NCBI GenBank assembly: GCA_016292545.1
Contig: JAEDIG010000149.1
Span: 1 to 5,404 of the forward strand
Direction: 5' to 3'
DNA: 5,404 nt
Source: Bacteroidaceae bacterium
Lineage (GTDB): Bacteria > Bacteroidota > Bacteroidia > Bacteroidales > Bacteroidaceae
How positions within the stretch are numbered: position 1 is the first letter of the stretch; every line of letters starts with the position of its first letter. The notes beneath the pieces are model-generated. The model was not told the DNA's origin, ran no database searches, and saw only the letters and a program-made list of their open reading frames with translations. The position numbers were made by a program, and so were the translations under genes. Shown here in pieces: positions 1-5,016 of the stretch.

Positions 1-51
1 AGGGTGGCTTGGGGACTTGCACCCGTTAGACAATGCTCATGCCGAGCGTAC
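1..51. other. Unassigned left edge
   Basis: No gene can be assigned here. One plus-strand frame closes with TAG at 27-29, so the last codons of a plus-strand gene entering from the left are possible; the strong hairpin at 52-94 would then sit just behind it. A second plus frame stays open through the hairpin, which argues against that frame being coding. A small GCTC/GAGC inverted repeat lies at 35-47. The segment has some tRNA-end flavour on the minus strand, but no proper T-arm stem can be built. Confidence 0.3.
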
Positions 52-94
52 AACATACAGGGGAGGCAAAACCGAATTGCCTCCCCTGTATGTT
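52..94. terminator. Perfect 18-bp hairpin, probable bidirectional terminator
   Basis: Positions 52-69 and 77-94 are perfect reverse complements (arm AACATACAGGGGAGGCAA) around a 7-nt loop AACCGAA. The hairpin begins 31 nt past the panD stop on the minus strand, which fits termination of the panC-panD transcript. On the plus strand the 3' side continues with a T-rich tract (TTCTGCTTATT), so it could also stop a plus-strand gene entering from the left. There is no long uninterrupted T run on either strand, so intrinsic termination is inferred from position and stem strength. Confidence 0.65.
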
Positions 95-125
95 TCTGCT
101 TATTAAGGAACTGGCCACGCAAGGG

Positions 126-467
126 TCACACCCTGTTGTTATTGGGGAACACCACCTTGGGGCTGAAGGTCTTGGCCTCCTCAAAATCCATCAGGGCGTA
201 TGAGATGATTATCACCGTGTCGCCCACCTGCACCTTGCGCGCAGCGGCTCCGTTCAGGCAAATACATCCCGTACCCCTCTCCCCCCGGATGATGTAGGTT
301 TCAAAACGTTCGCCATTGTTATTGTCAACAATCTGCACCTTCTCGCCGGCAATCATACCAGCTGCATCCATCAGATCCTCGTCGATGGTGATGCTGCCCA
401 TGTAATTAAGGTTGGCCTCGGTCACCTGCACACAGTGCAGTTTCGACTTTAGTACTTCTATCATCAT
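126..467 (-). CDS. panD: Aspartate 1-decarboxylase (PanD proenzyme)
   Basis: PanD decarboxylates L-aspartate to beta-alanine in the cytoplasm, supplying one half of pantothenate. The 113-residue product aligns without gaps to the E. coli numbering as I recall it. The self-cleavage site Gly24-Ser25 sits in YMGSITID, where Ser25 becomes the pyruvoyl group. Lys9, Arg54, Thr57, Tyr58 and Asn72 of the active site are all present (RFETY 54-58, NGAAA 72-76). The length is slightly below the usual 115-130, with a short tail after the VVFPNN segment. The chain starts with two consecutive ATG codons; the first (467) gives the standard numbering. It begins only 3 nt after the panC stop with no clear Shine-Dalgarno, which suggests translational coupling to panC. 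No PanZ-like maturation factor is visible in the window. Confidence 0.96.
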   Translation of the reverse strand: MMIEVLKSKLHCVQVTEANLNYMGSITIDEDLMDAAGMIAGEKVQIVDNNNGERFETYIIRGERGTGCICLNGAAARKVQVGDTVIIISYALMDFEEAKTFSPKVVFPNNNRV

Positions 468-470
468 AAC

Positions 471-1313
471 CTATTTATATCTGATATGGTCAATCAAACG
501 GATGGGAGTGGAACCGCAGAACACTGTGATGCAGCCCACCACCGACTCGCTGTCCTTCCAGTCCTTGATGTCGGCCAGCGTGTTGCCGTCGACAATGCTG
601 AAATACTGCACCTCCAGACCAGGCACTGCATTGATTTTCGTAACCACAAAGTCATGGACAGCCTGGACACCGGCCACCAGATGGCAGCTTTCCTTGAGCA
701 CACGGTAGATGTTGGCGGCAATCCCCCGCTCCTGTTCAGTAAGCAGGGTATTCCTGCTGCTGCGCGCCAGCCCGCTTTCCTCGCGAACCACAGGACAGGC
801 CACAATCTCCAGCCCAAGGCCCAGATCGTCTACCATCCGGCGTATCACACATATCTGCTGATAGTCCTTCTCCCCGAAATATGCCTTGTCGGGCTCCACA
901 TAGGCAAACAGTTTGCTCACAATCTGGCACACGCCATTGAAATGGCCCGGACGGAAGGCACCTTCCATTACGGAATCGGTGGGCGGATAGCTGAACACAC
1001 GTGTGTCGGGCTCAGGATACACTTCCTTTACAGAGGGCGCAAAGGCAATCTGGGCACCACAGGCTTCCAGCAGTGCACAGTCGGCATCCAATGTGCGAGG
1101 ATAGCGTTCCAAGTCCTTGGGGTCGTTGAACTGTGTGGGATTTAGGAATATGCTCACCACGGTCACATCGTTTTCTGCCACACTACGCTTCACTAGCGAT
1201 GCATGTCCGTCGTGCAAGGCACCCATCGTGGGCACCAGTCCTACTGTCTTGCCTTCGCGCCTGCTGGCACAAAGGGTTTCTTTCAATTCGCTGATGCTAT
1301 GAATTACTTTCAT
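471..1313 (-). CDS. panC: Pantothenate synthetase (pantoate--beta-alanine ligase)
   Basis: PanC condenses pantoate and beta-alanine using ATP, through a pantoyl-adenylate intermediate, releasing AMP and PPi. At 280 residues it has the normal family length. Visible motifs in order: PTMGALHDGH (28-37, the HIGH-type nucleotide motif), FLNPTQF (56-62), FRPGHFNGV (120-128, pantoate/ATP pocket), FGEKDYQQ (146-153), SSRN (185-188, the KMSKS-equivalent loop), and the C-terminal VQYFSIVD (235-242) and RLID (272-275). The residue before SSRN is Arg184, where the homologues I recall have Met or Leu, and Ser180 replaces a usual Asp; the catalytic residues themselves look intact. It is the first gene of a panC-panD operon (3-nt gap) and is transcribed divergently from the GT5-like gene. 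panB, for pantoate synthesis, is not in this window. Confidence 0.97.
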   Translation of the reverse strand: MKVIHSISELKETLCASRREGKTVGLVPTMGALHDGHASLVKRSVAENDVTVVSIFLNPTQFNDPKDLERYPRTLDADCALLEACGAQIAFAPSVKEVYPEPDTRVFSYPPTDSVMEGAFRPGHFNGVCQIVSKLFAYVEPDKAYFGEKDYQQICVIRRMVDDLGLGLEIVACPVVREESGLARSSRNTLLTEQERGIAANIYRVLKESCHLVAGVQAVHDFVVTKINAVPGLEVQYFSIVDGNTLADIKDWKDSESVVGCITVFCGSTPIRLIDHIRYK

Positions 1314-1338
1314 GCTTTACTTTTGTTCAAAAACGGTA

Positions 1339-1370
1339 CAAAGTAACATAGTTTTCCGCAAATAGAGAAA
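1339..1370 (-). promoter_or_regulatory. panC: Candidate promoter of panC-panD
   Basis: Reading on the minus strand, TTTC at 1370-1367 and TTACTTTG at 1346-1339 are separated by 20 nt. This matches the Bacteroidota consensus (TTTG, 19-21 nt, TAnnTTTG) with one mismatch in each box. The expected transcript start would lie near 1332, giving a leader of about 20 nt before the panC ATG. No Shine-Dalgarno is seen; the leader is A-rich, as is common in this phylum. Confidence 0.4.
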
Positions 1371-1452
1371 CTTTTTTGTAAATTCCATATTTAAAAAAAG
1401 ATAAAACCGTTGCTTTTCACCTGCCAAGGCCTCCAAAACCAAAAAATTGTTG

Positions 1453-1460
1453 TAAATTTG
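1453..1460 (+). promoter_or_regulatory. -7 promoter box of the GT5-like/DUF4270 operon
   Basis: TAAATTTG matches the Bacteroidota -7 consensus TAnnTTTG exactly and lies 26 nt before the ATG at 1487, giving a leader of roughly 20 nt. No TTTG-like -33 box is found at the expected 19-21 nt spacing (around 1428-1433 the sequence is GC-rich). Either the promoter is weak or activator-dependent, or the match is chance in AT-rich DNA. Confidence 0.4.
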
Positions 1461-1486
1461 CAAATCATTTCATCAAAAACAAGAGC

Positions 1487-2311
1487 ATGAAGGCAAAAAA
1501 AATTTTATTTGTGAATCAGGAGATGACTCCATACGTGCCCGAAACAGGATTGTCCCTGATGGGCCGCAAGCTGCCCCAACTGACACAGGAGGACAGCCGG
1601 GAAATCAGGACGTTCATGCCCAAATGGGGCATCATCAACGAACGCCGGAACCAGCTGCATGAAGTCATCCGCCTTAGCGGCATGAACCTGTCGGTCGACG
1701 ACAACGATCACCCGCTCATCATCAAGGTGGCCAGCATACAGGCTGCACGCCTGCAAATCTACTTCATCGACAACGACGAATATTTCCTGAAGCACCTCAT
1801 GACATACAACGAGCAGGGACTGCCCTACTCCACCAACCCCGAACGTGCATGCTTCTTTGCACGCGGCGTGCTGGAAACGCTCAAGAAACTGCGCTGGGCA
1901 CCGGACATCATCCACTGTCAGGGATGGATGAGCTCATTCATTCCCTTGTTTGTGAAGGGTGAATATGCCAACGAGCCCTCCTATCGCAACTGCATGACCG
2001 TGTATACGCCCTCCCACAGCGAGATGGACGCTCCTCTGCCCGAAAACATCGATGGCATCCTCACATTCGAAACCCCCTCGCTGCCCCAGATTGTACAAGG
2101 CATCGACGAACCTGCCGACATGCAGCTGCTCAACCGCATGGGCATCAAATGGTCCGACGGCGTGGCTGCATACGAGAAAAACGAAGGGCAGAAGCAGCTG
2201 GCCGAACAGCTTGGAAAGCCCTACACCGAGGCCGACAACGCCGAAGAACTGATAAAACAGTTCCCCGCCTTCTACGACACCGTATGGAGTAGCAAGAGCC
2301 ATGAGGACTGA
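1487..2311 (+). CDS. Short GT5-like 'glycogen/starch synthase' protein (N-terminal domain only)
   Basis: The 274-residue protein resembles only the N-terminal Rossmann half of GT5 glycogen/starch synthases. It starts with the strand KKILFVNQEMTPYVPE (4-19), has the IQAARLQIYFIDNDEYF segment (84-100), and the PDIIHCQGWMSSFIPL segment (139-154) where true synthases have PDIVHAHDWHTALVP. It ends without the C-terminal GT-B domain that binds ADP-glucose (full-length enzymes are about 470-500 residues). The KTGGL substrate motif is replaced by ETGLS (19-23), and the His/Asp of the HAHDWH motif are changed. Canonical glycogen synthesis therefore looks unlikely. From memory, Bacteroidota genomes commonly encode this short form beside panC and DUF4270, so it is probably a real family rather than a broken gene. 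The downstream gene follows within 31 nt and is probably co-transcribed. Actual function unknown. Confidence 0.85.
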   Translation: MKAKKILFVNQEMTPYVPETGLSLMGRKLPQLTQEDSREIRTFMPKWGIINERRNQLHEVIRLSGMNLSVDDNDHPLIIKVASIQAARLQIYFIDNDEYFLKHLMTYNEQGLPYSTNPERACFFARGVLETLKKLRWAPDIIHCQGWMSSFIPLFVKGEYANEPSYRNCMTVYTPSHSEMDAPLPENIDGILTFETPSLPQIVQGIDEPADMQLLNRMGIKWSDGVAAYEKNEGQKQLAEQLGKPYTEADNAEELIKQFPAFYDTVWSSKSHED

Positions 2312-2342
2312 ACACACACATATCCACCATACCACAACCGAC

Positions 2343-3812
2343 ATGAGAAAATCCCCGATTTCCATATCCCGGCATGCCGTCCTGCCGCTAATGGCGGCGG
2401 TGTGCCTGATTGCCTGCACCGAGGACACCAACACAATGGGCCTCTACCCCGACAGCGACAACATCATCAACTCATACGCCATGTATGACGTAAGCACCCG
2501 GTCGCTTGAGATGGGGGCCGTGCGCACAGCCAGCGACATCAACTATCTGGGAGAAATCGTGGACCCCGAAACGGGCACACGCATCCGCTCAGAATTTGCC
2601 GCACAGTATTTCTGCCAGGAGAACTACCGTTTTCCCGACATGGAATCCATGTTCCCCATCGACACACTTCTGAGCCAGCAGCCCGAACATCCCATCGACA
2701 GCATCCGTTGCGATTCCGTGGAGGTGCGGCTCTATTTCGACTCGTATTATGGCGACGGAAGCAACCCCATGAAGGTGGAGGTGTATCCGCTCTCCTTCGG
2801 CTGCATCATGGAGGAGGACAGTGTCTTCTACAGCAACATAGACCTCAACCAATTTGTGGATGAAGGCACTCAACCCATTGCTACAAAGGTGTTCAGCCCC
2901 ATCGACTACAACCTTTCCGACAGCGAGCTGAACAGTTCCACCCACTCCAACAACATACGCATCGTGCTGCCCGACACCTTCGGCACACGCATCATGCAGC
3001 AATACTATAGGGAACCACTGTCGTTCAAGGATGCATACACATTCATCCGCAAAGTGTTCCCCGGCTTCTATTTCAAGCTCAAGAGCGGAAGCGGGAACAT
3101 GATATACATGAGCGTGAGCACCGTGAATATCTTCTTCTCCTACTACACGCCCGAGCATCCCGACAGTGCCATCTCCGCCATGGGACGCTTTGCCTCCACG
3201 CCCGAGGTAATCCAGAGCACACGTTTTGTCAACGATGACATGCAGCAGCTCGTGGAAGACAACACATGCACCTATCTGAAAACACCGGCGGGCATCTGCA
3301 CAGAAGTCACTCTGCCCGTCAATGACGTGTTCCTCAACCACGAAAGCGACAGCGTGAGCAAGGCACAGCTCACCCTCACCCGCTACAACAAAGCCGATGA
3401 TTCCTATGCGCTGGGCACACCAGAAACTGTCCTGCTGGTGAGGAAATCAGAAATGAAGTCGTTTTTCGACAACAAGGAAGTGAGCAACAGCCTCACCTCC
3501 TACACCACCACCTTTGATGCCACCTACAACACCTACACCTTCAGCAACATCTGCCGCCTCCTCACCTATCTGCAGCGCGAGAAGAAAGCCGGCATGGCAT
3601 CCGAGGGGCTCAGCGAAACACAGTGGGAGGCCGCCCACCCGGACTGGAACAAGTGTGTACTCATCCCCGTGAAGACAAGCACCACTACGGATGCCTACGG
3701 CTACTCCTACCAAACCAGCGTCACCCACGACATGGATATGAACAGCATCCGTCTGGTGGGCGGAGCCAGCAAGCCCATCCAGATGCAGGTAATCTACAGC
3801 CGATTCAGGTAG
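2343..3812 (+). CDS. DUF4270-family lipoprotein
   Basis: Predicted 489-residue envelope lipoprotein of unknown function. A signal peptide of type II is visible: basic MRKSPISISR, hydrophobic HAVLPLMAAVCLIA, then lipobox LIAC with the lipidated Cys at 25. Thr-Glu-Asp follows the Cys; acidic residues there resemble the Bacteroidota lipoprotein export signal, so display on the cell surface is plausible. DUF4270 hallmarks are the Gly-Leu-Tyr-Pro-Asp-Ser-Asp stretch after the N-terminus and YLGEIVDPETG (68-78), followed by a beta-rich body without enzymatic motifs. I place the start at ATG 2343 because it puts the basic n-region directly at the N-terminus. An in-frame ATG at 2301 would add 14 His/Thr-rich residues and overlap the upstream gene. 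It is likely in one transcript with the GT5-like gene. Ligand or partner not deducible. Confidence 0.88.
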   Translation: MRKSPISISRHAVLPLMAAVCLIACTEDTNTMGLYPDSDNIINSYAMYDVSTRSLEMGAVRTASDINYLGEIVDPETGTRIRSEFAAQYFCQENYRFPDMESMFPIDTLLSQQPEHPIDSIRCDSVEVRLYFDSYYGDGSNPMKVEVYPLSFGCIMEEDSVFYSNIDLNQFVDEGTQPIATKVFSPIDYNLSDSELNSSTHSNNIRIVLPDTFGTRIMQQYYREPLSFKDAYTFIRKVFPGFYFKLKSGSGNMIYMSVSTVNIFFSYYTPEHPDSAISAMGRFASTPEVIQSTRFVNDDMQQLVEDNTCTYLKTPAGICTEVTLPVNDVFLNHESDSVSKAQLTLTRYNKADDSYALGTPETVLLVRKSEMKSFFDNKEVSNSLTSYTTTFDATYNTYTFSNICRLLTYLQREKKAGMASEGLSETQWEAAHPDWNKCVLIPVKTSTTTDAYGYSYQTSVTHDMDMNSIRLVGGASKPIQMQVIYSRFR

Positions 3813-3857
3813 AGGGGGAGAAGCCCCCTCACCCTGTTCAGGGGAATGAGGGGGGCT
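3812..3857. terminator. GC-rich multi-arm inverted repeat between convergent genes
   Basis: GAGGGGG at 3812-3818 pairs with CCCCCTC at 3824-3830 (7 bp, loop AGAAG), starting inside the DUF4270 stop codon. The same CCCCCTC, extended as AGCCCCCTCA (3822-3831), can instead pair with TGAGGGGGGCT (3847-3857) with one bulged G. That longer fold encloses a small CCCT/AGGG stem (3832-3835 with 3840-3843). The element lies between two converging genes, 5 nt from the stop of the thioredoxin gene, so a bidirectional transcription end is the natural reading. No T run follows on either strand. Confidence 0.55.
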
Positions 3858-3862
3858 GCCCA

Positions 3863-4339
3863 CTACTCGCCTCGAACAGCAGCCGGAGTCCATTGCTGAA
3901 AGAACTCCAGCACCTTCTCCTTGCTGTAACCCTCACCTTCCTCCAGATAGGAGGAGTTCTGGATATGCAGGACCGAACCGTCGGTGTTCAGAATGACAAG
4001 GACGGGAAAACCGAACCTGCCGGCACCAGCCAGCCTTCGGCTCACCTTCTGCGATAGTTCGTCCTTTCTGGATTTGAAATTCACATGGATATATACAAAG
4101 TTCTCATTGACCACCTTGTCAATATCCGCATCCTCACGGATGAACTTTGCAAACATAATGCACCATCTGCACCAGTTTCCACCCAACTGGCAAACGACGA
4201 ACTTGTCCGCTTCCTTTGCCTGCTTCACGGCCTGATCAATCTGCGTGAACGGATTGATGGTTTCATCATACACCCTGTCCTGACCGAAGGCCGAGATGAA
4301 GGCCATCGTCATAAACAGCATCACTACATGTCTTTTCAT
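3863..4339 (-). CDS. Exported thioredoxin-fold protein (Thioredoxin_7-like, CRWC active site)
   Basis: A 158-residue protein with an N-terminal signal peptide (MKRHVVMLFMTMAFISAFG, likely cut before Gln20), so it probably acts in the periplasm. The thioredoxin core is recognisable: strand FVVCQLGGNW (47-56), the redox pair Cys57-Arg-Trp-Cys60 starting a helix, strand FVYIHVNF (81-88), and the cis-Pro strand FGFPVLVIL (109-117, Pro112). The GGNWCxWC context matches Thioredoxin_7/DUF255-type domains rather than classical CGPC thioredoxins. Expected role: thiol-disulfide exchange on envelope proteins; partner unknown. AAAAGGA lies directly before the ATG and gives a weak ribosome-binding signal, supporting start 4339. 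The gene stands alone, convergent with the DUF4270 gene, and has a long AT-rich upstream region with promoter candidates at 4586-4617, 4507-4514 and 4373-4380. Confidence 0.88.
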   Translation of the reverse strand: MKRHVVMLFMTMAFISAFGQDRVYDETINPFTQIDQAVKQAKEADKFVVCQLGGNWCRWCIMFAKFIREDADIDKVVNENFVYIHVNFKSRKDELSQKVSRRLAGAGRFGFPVLVILNTDGSVLHIQNSSYLEEGEGYSKEKVLEFFQQWTPAAVRGE

Positions 4340-4506
4340 TCCTTTTCTCTTATTATTATATTATATAGTATACAAAATCACGAAAACTTCATGCCCAGCC
4401 AATGTGCAAACCACGGGTTAATGGCCATGAAGGGCAATACAAGAGTAAGATATATCATATATCTGTTTTGTTTATATCCGGATGCTCAAAGCATGTTTAT
4501 CATATG

Positions 4507-4514
4507 CAAAGTTA
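4507..4514 (-). promoter_or_regulatory. Second -7 box candidate upstream of the thioredoxin gene
   Basis: On the minus strand the sequence is TAACTTTG, an exact TAnnTTTG match, about 170 nt before the thioredoxin ATG. No TTTG-like box is present 19-21 nt upstream of it, so it is weaker than the candidate at 4586-4617. Confidence 0.3.
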
Positions 4515-4547
4515 TACATGTTTGACACTGCTCTCGTTTTGTCGTCA

Positions 4548-4564
4548 GTTAAGCATTGTTAAGC
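4548..4564. repeat. GTTAAGC direct repeat at 10-bp spacing (operator-like)
   Basis: GTTAAGC occurs at 4548-4554 and again at 4558-4564, start-to-start 10 bp, i.e. one helical turn on the same DNA face. It lies about 15-30 nt downstream of the expected start of transcription from the minus-strand promoter at 4586-4617, a position suited to a repressor or to an element acting in the nascent RNA. Two 7-nt copies can arise by chance; no regulator is known from the window. Confidence 0.3.
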
Positions 4565-4585
4565 GACTTGGGTGTTCTAGTGCCG

Positions 4586-4617
4586 CAAATGTACGACTTT
4601 TATTTGAGTTGTGCAAG
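4586..4617 (-). promoter_or_regulatory. Bacteroidota-type promoter facing the thioredoxin gene
   Basis: Minus strand: CTTG at 4617-4614, then 20 nt, then TACATTTG at 4593-4586. The -7 box is an exact TAnnTTTG match, the -33 box has one mismatch and the spacing is ideal. Transcription would start near 4579 and reach the thioredoxin ATG after a leader of about 240 nt, unusually long for this phylum. Confidence 0.5.
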
Positions 4618-4675
4618 GGCTTTGGGGAAAACAGTGACATGACGTGCGTTTTTAACCGTCTGCCTTCCTTTTTTT

Positions 4676-4738
4676 GAGAAGATATGCTTATTTGGTCTGA
4701 GAAATAGTACTTACTTGGCCGATGAAGTATATCTTCTC
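4676..4738. repeat. 10-bp inverted repeat with 43-nt spacer
   Basis: GAGAAGATAT (4676-4685) and ATATCTTCTC (4729-4738) are perfect reverse complements. The spacer is long and the arms AT-rich, so a stable RNA hairpin is less likely than for the neighbouring repeats; a protein-binding site or degenerate element end are alternatives. A T run directly precedes the left arm. Confidence 0.35.
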
Positions 4739-4756
4739 TGAAATATCAGTAGTACT

Positions 4757-4794
4757 GGAATCAGCGGCAATCCTTCTGAGATGCCGCTGATTCC
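4757..4794 (-). terminator. Perfect 13-bp hairpin, second of a tandem pair
   Basis: GGAATCAGCGGCA (4757-4769) and TGCCGCTGATTCC (4782-4794) are perfect reverse complements around a 12-nt loop. It lies about 55 nt past the stop of the 46-aa gene on the minus strand, so it probably ends that transcript. The 3' flank on the minus strand is not T-rich at first (AGTACTACTGATATTTC), so intrinsic termination is only likely, not certain. Confidence 0.55.
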
Positions 4795-4807
4795 GCTTAT
4801 TTCATGA

Positions 4808-4841
4808 TTCTCCTTCCGCAGGATGGCTGTCGGAAGGAGGA
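4808..4841 (-). terminator. 11-bp hairpin directly after the 46-aa gene
   Basis: CTCCTTCCG (4810-4818) pairs perfectly with CGGAAGGAG (4831-4839) around a 12-nt loop. One G-T wobble and one further A-T pair extend it to 4808-4841. On the minus strand it begins 8 nt after the stop codon at 4850. No T run follows, so it may act as an RNA 3'-end stabiliser together with the next hairpin rather than as a classical terminator. Confidence 0.5.
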
Positions 4842-4849
4842 CGTACCCT

Positions 4850-4990
4850 TTAGAACAGATAGTCGTTCAAGTCGTCGGGCACACTGTTCTCGATATACTG
4901 AAGGTCATCTCCTGCGGCCGAGGACTGCAGAAGGTTCTGTCCGCTGATGCGTAGCACCTCCACGGAGGGACTGATATATTGCTCTTTCAT
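4850..4990 (-). CDS. 46-aa small protein of unknown function (YIxPxVEVL type)
   Basis: Short open frame encoding 46 residues: it starts MKEQYISPSVEVLRISGQN, continues LLQSSAAGDDLQ and ends with an acidic tail NSVPDDLNDYLF. It has no signal peptide or membrane segment. From memory, Bacteroidales genomes contain many 40-60-residue proteins opening with M-K-x-x-Y-I-x-P-x-(x)-E-V, often followed by 'LL..S'; their role is not established. The gene follows the stop of the upstream secreted-protein gene by 26 nt in the same direction and is followed by two hairpins, so it appears to be the last cistron of an operon. An in-frame ATG at 5002 would add MTNK; I prefer 4990 because it matches the usual MKxxYIxP opening and lies behind an A-rich stretch. 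No Shine-Dalgarno is visible for either start. Confidence 0.65.
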   Translation of the reverse strand: MKEQYISPSVEVLRISGQNLLQSSAAGDDLQYIENSVPDDLNDYLF

Positions 4991-5016
4991 TTTATTTGTC
5001 ATTAATAAAGATGGGG

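Larger units (their letters stand above)
4340..4849. other. 510-nt intergenic region rich in regulatory-type signals
   Basis: No convincing protein gene is present. The longest open frame (4402-4677, plus strand) has no family resemblance, an unlikely Cys-rich composition and no start signal. Besides the promoters and inverted repeats listed separately, it holds a CATGTTT direct repeat (4492-4498 and 4517-4523), a short AT-rich palindrome AGATATA-TCA-TATATCT (4448-4464) and a T run at 4669-4675. On the minus strand TGATTTTG (4380-4373) is a one-mismatch -7 box close to the thioredoxin gene. A 15-codon minus-strand frame (4472-4519) is too short to support. Confidence 0.6.

Noticed and set aside
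1..30. Possible tRNA 3' end on the minus strand
   Set aside because: The T-loop-like GTGCAAGTC lacks a consistent five-pair stem and the usual TTC; the remainder would be outside the window.
486..1145. 219-codon open frame on the plus strand
   Set aside because: It lies wholly antisense to panC, whose motifs are unmistakable, and its product resembles no family.
2301..2342. Upstream ATG start for the DUF4270 gene
   Set aside because: It would add a His/Thr-rich 14-residue stretch ahead of a complete lipoprotein signal peptide and overlap the GT5-like gene; ATG 2343 fits better.
2589..3341. 250-codon open frame on the minus strand
   Set aside because: Antisense shadow of the DUF4270 gene; the Val/His/Gly-rich composition is typical of reverse reading of a GC-rich gene.
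3447..3893. 148-codon open frame on the minus strand
   Set aside because: It runs through the intergenic hairpin and overlaps both the DUF4270 and thioredoxin genes; no family resemblance.
4472..4519. 15-codon minus-strand frame that could be a leader peptide (MYNFAYDKHALSIRI)
   Set aside because: It overlaps a -7 box candidate, has no ribosome-binding signal, and is short enough to be chance.
4402..4677. 91-codon open frame on the plus strand in the intergenic region
   Set aside because: No signal peptide, domain or ribosome-binding site, odd composition, and it crosses the minus-strand promoter candidate.
4340..4849. CRISPR array or insertion sequence in the intergenic region
   Set aside because: No regularly spaced repeat units, no transposase fragment and no paired terminal repeats with target duplication; the 4676-4738 arms are only 10 bp with a 43-nt spacer.
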